Assembly: GCA_026713545.1 (NCBI GenBank)
Contig: JAPOOG010000060.1
Coordinates: 1-53,602, forward strand
DNA: 53,602 nucleotides
From: Bryobacterales bacterium
GTDB lineage: Bacteria > Acidobacteriota > Terriglobia > Bryobacterales > UBA6623
Direction of reading: 5' to 3'
Shown: positions 1 through 7,024 of the stretch, piece by piece
How positions within the stretch are numbered: position 1 is the stretch's first letter
Layout of the letters: the number at the start of each line of letters is the position of its first letter
Program-made: the position numbers and the translations under genes
Notes under the pieces: model-generated
What the model was told of the DNA's origin: nothing
Databases searched by the model: none
Seen by the model: only the letters and a program-made list of their open reading frames with translations

Positions 1-1835
1 CCGTCGATCTCCTTGTCCAGGCCGGGTACATCGAAGATTTTTCCCCACTGTCCCGCTCCCATCCAGCGGGTCATGGCGGCCTTCATTCGCGGCGGCAGGG
101 TTTCGACCAGCGAGCTCATGCGGCGCTGTTCCGCAGCGATGCCGTACACGTCCTCGACGCGGGCGCGGATGTCGGTCGTGTCGTCGCCGGTGGTGTTATA
201 GCCTCCGAGCTTGAGCAACTGCGTAATCCAGCCGGTGAGAAACTCGTAGGTCTGTTCACCTTCGGGAAGGGTGAACGGCCGCAACGGCGTACTGTCTCCG
301 GCGCCGTCAAGCCGCAGGTAGCTTCCTCCGAGCATGCCCGTGAGGTGCCGGTAGCTGCCGCCGAGGTCGAGGATCGAGACGCGCGGGTTGTAGCGCAGCG
401 CGTGAACCAGAAGGAAGTTGAGCAGGAAGCTCTTGCCGGCTCCGGTGCTGCCGAGTACGAGCGAATGGCCGACGTCTGTGCCGGCGAATAGATCGTAGTC
501 GTAGAGGGTTCCGCAACGGGTTTCGAACGTTGCCAGCGCCGGCGCTTCCAGGTGGTCCGACTCCGGTTCGCCTCGACCGGGCGCGAAGATGGCGGAGCAG
601 CAAAGCGCGGTTCCGGCCGAGACGGGCATCCTCCGCAACTGCCGGCTGGCTGCTTGCCCGGGCAGCCGGGCGAACCAGGTGGAGAGCTGGCCGTAGCCTT
701 CGCGCAGGATCTTGATGTCGCGGCCGGTGAAGATCTTGACGACCGAGGAATCGAGCTCTTCGAGCTGCTGCAAGTCGGGGGCATGAATGGAGAGAGAAGC
801 CGCCAGCTTGCCCCAGGGGATGCCGTCGGTCTGCAGCTCGACCAGCGCATCGCCCAGCGCGGCCGACTCCGCCGCCGCCGCCGAATCGACCAGGGCCGCT
901 TCGGTTCCCTCGGTACCTCGGGCGTGCGCCATCATCGAGTAGCGCGAGGAAAAGAAGTGCTTCTGCGCGGAACGGATGATGCCCCGCGCCTTGCCGATCG
1001 ACAAGCCTTGCCATTCCCAAACGTAGGTCCAGGTGGCGCGGAGCGTGAGCAGCTCCCACAGGATGTTGGCGGTCGCCTTCGGCGGAGGTTCGAGGATCGA
1101 ATAGATGGCGAGGGGTTCGTCGTCGAGCGTCAGGTGGCGTCGGTAACCGTCGAGGTGGGAAAGGCCCCAGGCCCAATGCAAGGCGCCTCCTTCATGAACC
1201 GGCGCCACGGTTCCCGGCCGGTTGATCATGTCGCCGAGCACGGCGGTGGCTTGCTTCTCTTCCAGCACCGTGCTCGGGCATACGTCCGTAACCAGGCCGC
1301 GGCTGGCATCGACGATGCGCTGCAGCCGTTCCGACGCGCGTGCGATCGATTCCTGCAGGTAGAGCCGCTGGGCCTTGCCGTTGGTGGTGAGCCGCTTCAA
1401 CCAGGAAGAGGCGACTCCGCCTTTCTGCCGGGCTTCCTGCAGTCGCGTGTCGAGAGTCCAGGCGGCGTAGAAGCGAAGCTCTCCGGAGCGCCGCACGATC
1501 TCATCCGCCCGGGATTCGAAGATCGCGCCCGGCAGGCGTTCGTTGCCGATCGCGGCGACCGCATCGGAGCGGACCGGTCTGCGGGTGACGATCAGCGAGA
1601 ATCGCACGTCCTCATCGAGCTGGCCGAGCAGCCGCATCCAGGAGGCGAGGACATGATCGAGGTCTTCGGGCGCTCTGCCGGCGATGCCGCAGGGGTGAAG
1701 CTCGGCCAGCGTGACCAGTCCTCCGGGACGGGTGAGCAAGGTTCGCTTGTCCACCCAGCCCCAATAGGGCAGCTCTTCGGCCAGCGAGCCGGCTTGCTCG
1801 TATCGCTGCCGTGAGGATTGGGTGATGGGAGTCAT
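1..1835 (-). CDS. trbE: TrbE/VirB4-type conjugal transfer ATPase, C-terminus outside window
   Basis: The minus-strand frame is open from an ATG at 1835 to the window edge (611 codons). VirB4/TrbE ATPases power type IV secretion at the inner membrane and normally have about 800 residues, so roughly 200 C-terminal residues, including Walker B, are probably missing here. A clear Walker A motif (GSTGAGKSFLLNF) lies near residue 462, after an N-terminal region of VirB4 type (starts MTPITQSSRQRYEQ, then a YWGWVDKRTLL segment). The start is fixed by an ATGA overlap with the stop of trbD, which implies translational coupling. It is the third gene of a trbC-trbD-trbE run next to repA. I see no frameshift in the visible part. 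Confidence 0.88.
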   Translation of the reverse strand, partial: MTPITQSSRQRYEQAGSLAEELPYWGWVDKRTLLTRPGGLVTLAELHPCGIAGRAPEDLDHVLASWMRLLGQLDEDVRFSLIVTRRPVRSDAVAAIGNERLPGAIFESRADEIVRRSGELRFYAAWTLDTRLQEARQKGGVASSWLKRLTTNGKAQRLYLQESIARASERLQRIVDASRGLVTDVCPSTVLEEKQATAVLGDMINRPGTVAPVHEGGALHWAWGLSHLDGYRRHLTLDDEPLAIYSILEPPPKATANILWELLTLRATWTYVWEWQGLSIGKARGIIRSAQKHFFSSRYSMMAHARGTEGTEAALVDSAAAAESAALGDALVELQTDGIPWGKLAASLSIHAPDLQQLEELDSSVVKIFTGRDIKILREGYGQLSTWFARLPGQAASRQLRRMPVSAGTALCCSAIFAPGRGEPESDHLEAPALATFETRCGTLYDYDLFAGTDVGHSLVLGSTGAGKSFLLNFLLVHALRYNPRVSILDLGGSYRHLTGMLGGSYLRLDGAGDSTPLRPFTLPEGEQTYEFLTGWITQLLKLGGYNTTGDDTTDIRARVEDVYGIAAEQRRMSSLVETLPPRMKAAMTRWMGAGQWGKIFDVPGLDKEID

Positions 1836-2155
1836 GAGGTTCGTGGGTTGCTGCTAATGATCTCGATCTCCACCTCGGCCGCAGGCCGCTTCGCGGGATC
1901 GTAGCGGGGTTTGGCGCTGGCGGAGGCCCGTACGACCTGCATCATGTGAGGATCGTGACGGGTTCCCAGCCAGCCGATCGTGTAGCCGGTCAGAAAGATC
2001 AGAAGTCCAGGTAGAAAGGTGTTGAGGAGGTTGAAGGTAATCGCACCGAACATGGCCGCAAGAATGAAAGCCCTCCGCTCACAGCCGAGGACCGTGAGTG
2101 GGCGGGCCAGGGACCGGCAGGCTTGCCAGGATCGCTTTCCGTAGACAGCCGACAT
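1832..2155 (-). CDS. trbD: TrbD/VirB3-like conjugal transfer protein
   Basis: A small inner-membrane protein of 107 residues. The N-terminal block CRSLARPLTVLGCERRAF matches the conserved opening of TrbD/VirB3 proteins (short basic stretch, then an L-x-x-GCERR-like motif). It is followed by one or two hydrophobic segments at about residues 30-63 and a polar tail. TrbD assists assembly of the conjugative pilus and docks on the VirB4/TrbE ATPase. The stop codon overlaps the start of trbE (ATGA), and trbC ends 15 nt upstream, so the three form one transcription unit. Length and gene order fit the family. Confidence 0.85.
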   Translation of the reverse strand: MSAVYGKRSWQACRSLARPLTVLGCERRAFILAAMFGAITFNLLNTFLPGLLIFLTGYTIGWLGTRHDPHMMQVVRASASAKPRYDPAKRPAAEVEIEIISSNPRTS

Positions 2156-2170
2156 GAAGGGCTCGGCGCC

Positions 2171-2470
2171 TCAGAAGAGCCAGTCGATGAAGTTGGCGGC
2201 GCCGAGGGTCATGCCGAGGCCGAAGATGATGCCAGCCAGGGCGCGCTTCGAGCCGCCTTCCCCGAAGGCGAACATCAAGCCGCCGATGACGATGGCGATC
2301 AGACTCAGGCCGCGAGCGATCACGCCGGTAAAGGCAGTTTGCAGGGTAGTCACGGCATCGACCCAGGGGCCGGTGGTTGTCGCCAACAGCGGCGCGGCAT
2401 GCAGAAAGACCAGCACGGCAAGTGCGGCAGTTCTGCCGGCTGCTGCCTTGTGTTGGGGTAGGAATCTCAC
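2171..2470 (-). CDS. trbC: TrbC/VirB2-like conjugative pilin
   Basis: A 99-residue pre-pilin: a basic N-terminus, a hydrophobic leader ending near ATT (about residue 32), then two hydrophobic helices (about 52-68 and 80-96) with a short polar loop containing GEGGSKR. This is the usual plan of VirB2/TrbC pilins, which are processed and inserted in the inner membrane before pilus assembly. A strong ribosome-binding sequence (AGGAGG, near 2478) precedes the ATG. In most trb operons trbB, the VirB11-type ATPase, comes directly before trbC. Here the space holds an origin-like region and repA instead, so trbB is absent from its usual place. Confidence 0.85.
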   Translation of the reverse strand: MRFLPQHKAAAGRTAALAVLVFLHAAPLLATTTGPWVDAVTTLQTAFTGVIARGLSLIAIVIGGLMFAFGEGGSKRALAGIIFGLGMTLGAANFIDWLF

Positions 2471-2534
2471 GAGGACCTCCTGTCAAATACTGGCATCGAA
2501 AAGAGGCGCTCTCAAGCGCCGCAAGGCGCAGCCG

Positions 2535-2561
2535 TGTGGAACAGTTCTCCACTTTTCCACA
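2535..2561. promoter_or_regulatory. Pair of facing DnaA-box-like sites in candidate oriV
   Basis: TGTGGAACA (2535-2543, the reverse of TGTTCCACA) and TTTTCCACA (2553-2561) differ from the DnaA box TTATCCACA by two bases and one base. They lie between trbC and an array of iteron-like repeats beside repA, as expected of an iteron plasmid origin. Assignment as an origin is inference from context. Confidence 0.5.
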
Positions 2562-2629
2562 GATCGGTTAGAGTCGTGCGCGCGGCCTTCAGGATGAACT
2601 TCAGGAAAACCATACATACAGGGAAACGC

Positions 2630-2808
2630 CACCAAAGTGACGCAGGAAACGCCACCAAAGTGACGTGGAAAGCGTCACCAAAGTGACGTGAGAATGCGCC
2701 ACCAAAGTGACGTGAGAATGCGCCACCAAAGTGACGTGAGAATGCGCCACCAAAGTGACGTGAGAATGCGCCACCAAAGTGACGTGAGAATGCGCCACCA
2801 AAGGGGCG
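2630..2808. repeat. Iteron-like tandem array, eight copies, 23-24 bp period
   Basis: The core CACCAAAGTGACG starts at 2630, 2653, 2676, 2700, 2724, 2748 and 2772, with a degenerate eighth copy at 2796. Spacing is 23, 23, then 24 bp. The third copy contains a perfect dyad, GTCAC-CAAA-GTGAC. The array sits just beyond the 3' end of repA and next to DnaA-box-like sites, so it most likely binds RepA as plasmid iterons. Repetitive peptides read through it are artefacts of the array. Confidence 0.8.
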
Positions 2809-2827
2809 CACGGACCGAATAAACGGT

Positions 2828-3925
2828 TCAAATCGTCAGAGGGAATCTGGTGCTGCTGCGAGCGCGAGTGATCATGCGCTCCATCCACTCCACATCGGAG
2901 GCTCTGCCGGGACTGAGGTACAGACCCTTCTCCCGTACCTCGACCACGGGACTTGGTGGTCTGTGCTTCAGGACCTTTTCAAGGCTCATCTGAAACTTGA
3001 CCCGGAATGCCCGCGGCCGGCCGTAGTCTGCGCCGAACTGATTCTCGAGCAGGTGCCAGGGGACGGTCGTCTCCTGCTTGAGCACGTACAGGCGGCAGGA
3101 CAGCCAAGCGTAGAGATCGAGCATGAGAGGCGATCTGCGGAGCTTGTGGACGATTCGGGATTCCAGCGGGACGACAGAATCGCCGGTCATCATGAAGAAG
3201 CCTGGGCTCAAGGTGATCAGCACTCCGTCCTCGGAGCGCATCCACTCATCAGCCACCAGAAGGTTGCTGATCGACTCCGAATCCCGCCTCACGTCGTGAA
3301 TCTGGTACAGGGTCCCGCAGAGCCTACGTAGCTGTTCCTGAATGGCCTCGATCCTCGGTCCACTACTAACGACTTGCATCTTGTCGAGGAACTTGCTCCA
3401 ACTCGCGCCCAGCTTGAACTCCCTCTCCTTTGAGCGGACGCGTTCGGTCGTCACGTACAGCAGGACGAGACGGGCATAGACCCCATAGGGCAGCCCGACC
3501 GAAGGGGAGGCCATCAGCGTCAGCCGCTGCCCGCCGTTGCGTCGCGTGAACTCGACGCCGTCGACCTGACGGTGTGGCAGTGTCATGTTGACGAGGTAGC
3601 GAGGCATGAAAAGCGTTTCCTTGTAGGGGGAGTATTTATCGCAGGAGTGCGAGGAGAACTGGAAACTGACGCCGTTGATCAGGTTGTGCCGTGAATGTAG
3701 AGCTATTTCGCTTGAGACCGCCTGGAGCAGCTTGCTGGCATTGGGGGGCGGCTTGGAAGCGTCTTTCTCGGGCCGAAGGACGATGCGGCCCTTTGGGTCG
3801 ATCCCTACGGGATGTTGTTGATATAGAAACTCGATATCGGGATCGGAAAGGGTTCGCTTGAGGTTGGAAACGGCTCGGTAGTAGGCGATCTCCGCGTCTT
3901 CACGGGTTCTCCGGTCGTAAGGCAC
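2828..3925 (-). CDS. repA: Plasmid replication initiator, RepA family
   Basis: A 365-residue protein with a GTG start. It resembles RepA_C-type plasmid replication initiators: a basic N-terminus, then a region with MPRYLVNMTLPHR, a GLPYGVYARLVLLYVTTE segment (about residues 145-165), a KLGASWSKFLDKM helix, and an SRIVHKLRRSPLMLDLYAWL segment near residues 255-275. Such proteins bind iterons and open the plasmid origin. A fitting iteron array and DnaA boxes lie just downstream and the trb genes follow, so this is the replication module of an integrated conjugative plasmid or ICE. The Shine-Dalgarno sequence is inside a hairpin. The reading frame is intact. The family call rests on recalled sequence pattern, not a search. 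Confidence 0.75.
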   Translation of the reverse strand: MPYDRRTREDAEIAYYRAVSNLKRTLSDPDIEFLYQQHPVGIDPKGRIVLRPEKDASKPPPNASKLLQAVSSEIALHSRHNLINGVSFQFSSHSCDKYSPYKETLFMPRYLVNMTLPHRQVDGVEFTRRNGGQRLTLMASPSVGLPYGVYARLVLLYVTTERVRSKEREFKLGASWSKFLDKMQVVSSGPRIEAIQEQLRRLCGTLYQIHDVRRDSESISNLLVADEWMRSEDGVLITLSPGFFMMTGDSVVPLESRIVHKLRRSPLMLDLYAWLSCRLYVLKQETTVPWHLLENQFGADYGRPRAFRVKFQMSLEKVLKHRPPSPVVEVREKGLYLSPGRASDVEWMERMITRARSSTRFPLTI

Positions 3926-3928
3926 GGC

Positions 3929-3947
3929 AGCAGCTCCTTGAGCTGCT
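3929..3947 (-). promoter_or_regulatory. Hairpin enclosing the repA ribosome-binding site
   Basis: On the minus strand AGCAGCTC and GAGCTGCT pair as a perfect 8-bp stem around a 3-nt loop (AAG). The AAGGAG Shine-Dalgarno sequence of repA spans the loop and 3' arm, about 9 nt from the GTG. If formed, the hairpin would hide the ribosome-binding site, a common way to limit Rep synthesis. The structure is seen; the control role is inference. Confidence 0.45.
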
Positions 3948-3981
3948 CCGCATCGAGCCTATATATAAGTCGTTGTCGTAG

Positions 3982-4215
3982 AACTCCTCGGGCACGATCT
4001 TATCGCCGGAAACGGTCTACAAACAAGCACTGTACTCCTCACCTCTGTCGATATGGAGATCGCCGACCCAATTCTACGACGACCGAAACGAGGTCATGGA
4101 GACCCCCTGCGGCGGCATACGATGGATCGGCAATCACAAAGAGATGGTCAAGTGCGGGTCGGCCGAGACGCAGAACCACCGGCAGCGGAACGTCATGCAG
4201 GATAATAAAGGCTGA
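3982..4215 (+). pseudogene. Possible IS481-type transposase C-terminal remnant
   Basis: A plus-strand frame opens after a TAG at 3979-3981 and ends with TGA at 4213-4215. It encodes about 77 residues including LSPETVYKQALYSSPLS, then FYDDRNEVMETPCGGIRWIG. The pattern (P-E-x-V-Y, a proline-rich stretch, then E-V-x-x-x-x-x-G-x-I-R-W-x-G) resembles the C-terminal domain of IS481/IS3-like transposases. There is no start codon or DDE domain, so at most this is a fossil. Its TGA overlaps the ATG of the next gene, probably by chance. It lies at the border between the plasmid-derived segment and ordinary chromosome. Confidence 0.35.
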
Positions 4216-5081
4216 TGCATCCGAATATCCTCTATAACGATCGGATCTGCAAGGCGGACCAAAAGGTCCTGACGCCGGGACAGATCGGCTTGCTATCGGG
4301 GTGGGGAGTGTTCACCCCCCTCCGGATCTACGGCGGTGTTCCATTCGCTTTCGAACGCCACTGGCAGCGGCTTGCCCGGGACGCCGAACGGCTGCATGTC
4401 GAGTTGCCGATGTCGTCGGACGTGGCGCGAACGAATCTCCTGCGTCTCATCGGGGCCAATGACGCCAGAGAAGCGAGCATGCGCCTCTGCATTGTCCGGA
4501 ATCAAGGCGGCTATTGGGCCGGCCCGGGATCAGGCAATGCCTCGGACCTCATTGCCTTGACGAACGACTTGCAAGGCTGGGATCCCCCCGTCGCCCTGGA
4601 CGTCGCCCGGCACTGCCGGCACGCCGCCGCATCCTTCACCGGCACGAAGACTCTTTCCTGAGCGTGGAATCTCACTCTCGCGGAGACGGCTCGCCGCAAC
4701 GGCTACACGGAAGTCATTCTTCTCAATGAGCGCGGCGAAGTGGCTGAATGCACCTCGGCGAACATTTTCGCGGCCAAGGACGAAATCACCTACACCCCGC
4801 CGCTTTCGTCGGGGCCGCTGCCGGGCGTCACTCGGGCCATCATGCTTGAGGAGTTGGACCCGCAGGTCGAAGAGAAGGTTCTTCGAATCGAAGATCTTGT
4901 CGAGGCCGACGAAGTCTTCATTACGTCCACGACGCGTGAGCTGCTGCCCGTCAACCGCATACAAGACCGCCTGATTGCGCCGTCCGACCGAACCTCCTGG
5001 CCGGTCATGGAAAGACTCCAGGAAGCGCTCTCGTCCTACATCCGCCGCTATACGGAAGCCGTTCGCAGGCAAGCCGCCTGA
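4215..5081 (+). pseudogene. Class IV aminotransferase (branched-chain aminotransferase/ADC-lyase-like) with in-frame TGA
   Basis: A fold-type IV PLP enzyme, related to branched-chain aminotransferase and aminodeoxychorismate lyase, of 288 codons. The first 148 codons end FTGTKTLS and then TGA (4659-4661). The same frame resumes at once with AWNLTLAETARRNGYTEV and runs to the natural end at 5081. The PLP lysine is K145 in GTKTLS. The downstream part has the family motif LNERGEVAECTSANIF, whose Glu and Asn-Ile-Phe segment binds cofactor. Homologues usually have an aromatic residue after KTLS, so TGA most simply replaces TGG (Trp). With a strict stop, the enzyme would lose half of its active site. 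It may be a recent nonsense mutation, a sequencing error or, less likely, read-through. No strong ribosome-binding site is seen. Confidence 0.75.
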
Positions 5082-5185
5082 CGGGCAACTCGGTGAGCGG
5101 GACTTTGATCGAAGCTCTTGAAATCCGCCCGGAGAATCCCTAGAATGGACTGCTCGCAGGAACCTGATCGAGCCAGTAAACGGAT

Positions 5186-5560
5186 ATGGACAAGAGGCGT
5201 CGGGAGCGTTACCGAAAGAAACTCGAACAGAAGCAATGCGAGTTACAGGCACTTGTCTTGTGTACTGGAGAGGCGGGTCGCGCGACGGACATCGATTTTT
5301 CGAAAGATTCAGCAGAGCGAGCCGCGAACTCGTACGCAAAGGAGTTTCTGTTCCGGCAGAGCGATGCCGAGCGTACCCAGCTTCAACTCGTTCAACAAGC
5401 GCTTTCCCGGATCGCATCGGTGGATTTCGGACTTTGCCAGTCCTGCGACGAGATAATCGACAAGAAGCGCTTGGACGCCGTTCCTTGGACACGCTTCTGC
5501 CGAGATTGTCAAGAAGCCGAAGAGCATCGCAGGTTTGATCCGCAGGAAATCGAACTGTAA
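5186..5560 (+). CDS. DksA/TraR-family C4 zinc-finger protein
   Basis: A 124-residue protein with a basic, coiled-coil-forming N-terminal half (MDKRRRERYRKKLEQKQ) and a C-terminal four-cysteine zinc finger: CQSC at about residues 91-94 and CRDC at about 112-115. This is the DksA/TraR C4 layout. Members bind RNA polymerase through the secondary channel and adjust transcription with ppGpp; short forms such as TraR act alone. The acidic tip residues of canonical DksA cannot be assigned with certainty here. It stands alone, with a perfect hairpin 80 nt beyond its stop. Confidence 0.85.
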   Translation: MDKRRRERYRKKLEQKQCELQALVLCTGEAGRATDIDFSKDSAERAANSYAKEFLFRQSDAERTQLQLVQQALSRIASVDFGLCQSCDEIIDKKRLDAVPWTRFCRDCQEAEEHRRFDPQEIEL

Positions 5561-5638
5561 CAACGAAGCGCCAAATTGTTATTGGAAGAGAGTTTGAACC
5601 TTCTCGCGTAGATACACGAGCTTCCGGTCGATCCTCGA

Positions 5639-5662
5639 AGCGGCTTCTTGCGCGAAGCCGCT
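5639..5662 (+). other. Perfect 9-bp hairpin between the DksA-like gene and comF
   Basis: AGCGGCTTC and GAAGCCGCT pair perfectly around a 6-nt loop. There is no U-tract, so it is not a standard intrinsic terminator. It may protect the 3' end of the DksA-like mRNA or act in the comF leader. Confidence 0.4.
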
Positions 5663-5720
5663 AAAGGCGTGGTTCGCCGTCTTCATACCCGATCAATGCC
5701 GGCTGTGTGAACAGCCGCTG

Positions 5721-6416
5721 ATGAGTTTCTCCCCGGCGCCCGTCTGTGCCGGTTGCCTCGAGGCGTTGCGGCCGCTTCCCGATGTTCGTGCCTGCGAACT
5801 GTGCGGCATGCCCTTTGAAGAAGCCGCTGTTCTGCAAGGAACAACTCGCTGCGGAGCTTGTCTCGCTGAGACGCCTGCTTTCAACCGCGCCCGTAGTTTC
5901 GGCGTATACGAGGGCACACTGCGCCGACTGATTCATCTCTTGAAATACGAGCGGATGCAGCCGCTCGCGAAACCGCTCGCGGACGAGATGGCGGTGACCA
6001 TGGAATCGCTTCCGGCCCCGGATCTCCTGGTGCCCGTTCCGCTCTTTCGCACCCGGCGGTGGCGGCGTGGATTCAACCAGGCACTCACGCTGACCAGAGG
6101 TCTCGCTCGGCGGACAGGCATTCCGCTTGACAAGCAGGCACTACGTCGAAGGCGTGACACGCAGCCGCAGGCCGGTCTTTCGTATGCTGAAAGACGACGG
6201 AACGTCGCCGGGGCGTTCGTCGTGAGCCAACGAGGCCGCGTCGCGGGTAAGGTGATCCTCGTTATTGACGATGTGATGACCACCGGCGCGACGCTCGACG
6301 CTTGCGCCCGAAGCCTCAAGACGGCCGGCGCGAAGTCGGTGTACGCTCTGACAGTCGCCAGGGCGAAGCGGCGTTTGCATCCCGTGGACAAGAAGCGCGC
6401 GGTCGGTGAAAGCTAA
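5721..6416 (+). CDS. comF: ComF-family phosphoribosyltransferase-like competence protein
   Basis: The C-terminal phosphoribosyltransferase domain shows a PRPP-binding loop, VILVIDDVMTTGATLDACAR, followed by an AGAKSVYALTVAR strand. This is typical of ComF, the cytosolic protein of DNA uptake that partners with ComFA or acts near PriA. The start is uncertain. The frame stays open upstream to 5598 and encodes CRLC just before this ATG. That pairs with the downstream CAGC, CELC and CGAC to give the zinc-finger region ComF proteins usually carry. No ATG, GTG or TTG occurs in that stretch, so initiation may use a weaker codon or the sequence may hold an error. HNH lies 12 nt downstream. Confidence 0.82.
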   Translation: MSFSPAPVCAGCLEALRPLPDVRACELCGMPFEEAAVLQGTTRCGACLAETPAFNRARSFGVYEGTLRRLIHLLKYERMQPLAKPLADEMAVTMESLPAPDLLVPVPLFRTRRWRRGFNQALTLTRGLARRTGIPLDKQALRRRRDTQPQAGLSYAERRRNVAGAFVVSQRGRVAGKVILVIDDVMTTGATLDACARSLKTAGAKSVYALTVARAKRRLHPVDKKRAVGES

Positions 6417-6428
6417 GAGACGGGCATC

Positions 6429-6956
6429 ATGACGAACGGAAACCTGCTCGGCAGCCCTGTTCTCGTATTGAATGCCAGCTACGAGCCCATCCATGTGTGC
6501 GTGGCCCGTCGTGCCCTTATCTTGCTCCTGAAGGGAGTTGCTGCGGCAGAGGAATTGTCCAACGATGAAGTACACTCACCCTCGAAGGTTGTACCGGTTC
6601 CGTCGGTCATTCGTCTGCTTGAGTACCGGCGCATTCCGCGCCAGACGAGAGCCCTGTCACGGAAGAACATTCTGCTCCGCGATCGTTACACGTGCCAGTA
6701 CTGCGGCGCTGTTTTCTCGGTGAGCGAACTGACTCTGGATCACGTCACGCCGCGGTCCCGGGGCGGCAAGAGCAGTTGGGAGAACCTCGTGACCTCCTGC
6801 CGCCGCTGCAACAACCACAAGGGAGACCGCCTGCCTGATGAGGCGAAGATGGAACTGAGTCGGCGGCCTCGGCCGTTCAACTTGCACACCAGCCGCAGCC
6901 TCATGCGATTGCTCGGCAATCATCAGGAAACTTGGCGGAAGTATCTCTTCTACTAG
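6429..6956 (+). CDS. HNH endonuclease
   Basis: A 175-residue protein with the bacterial HNH layout. The N-terminal half has [14 protein letters not shown], common in this subfamily. The nuclease core is CQYCG (about residues 89-93), [13 protein letters not shown], and [11 protein letters not shown]. The paired CxxC motifs bind structural zinc and the DHV histidine is catalytic. This chromosomal form is widespread beside housekeeping genes and is not clearly tied to restriction or phage. It follows comF by 12 nt and probably shares its transcript. The substrate cannot be told from sequence. Confidence 0.88.
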   Translation: MTNGNLLGSPVLVLNASYEPIHVCVARRALILLLKGVAAAEELSNDEVHSPSKVVPVPSVIRLLEYRRIPRQTRALSRKNILLRDRYTCQYCGAVFSVSELTLDHVTPRSRGGKSSWENLVTSCRRCNNHKGDRLPDEAKMELSRRPRPFNLHTSRSLMRLLGNHQETWRKYLFY

Positions 6957-7024
6957 CTGCGTCTTCGAGTTCATTTCGTGAACACAACCTGAATATTCCA
7001 GTCGAGAAAGTCGATAATGGAACT

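Noticed and set aside
552..1814. A 420-codon plus-strand frame opposite trbE
   Set aside because: Antisense shadow of a GC-rich coding region; the minus-strand frame has a Walker A motif and family match.
2512..2888. Open frames encoding GGAFSRHF or VAHSHVTL repeats
   Set aside because: They are the translation of the iteron array; the repetition is at DNA level, with no start signals or domain.
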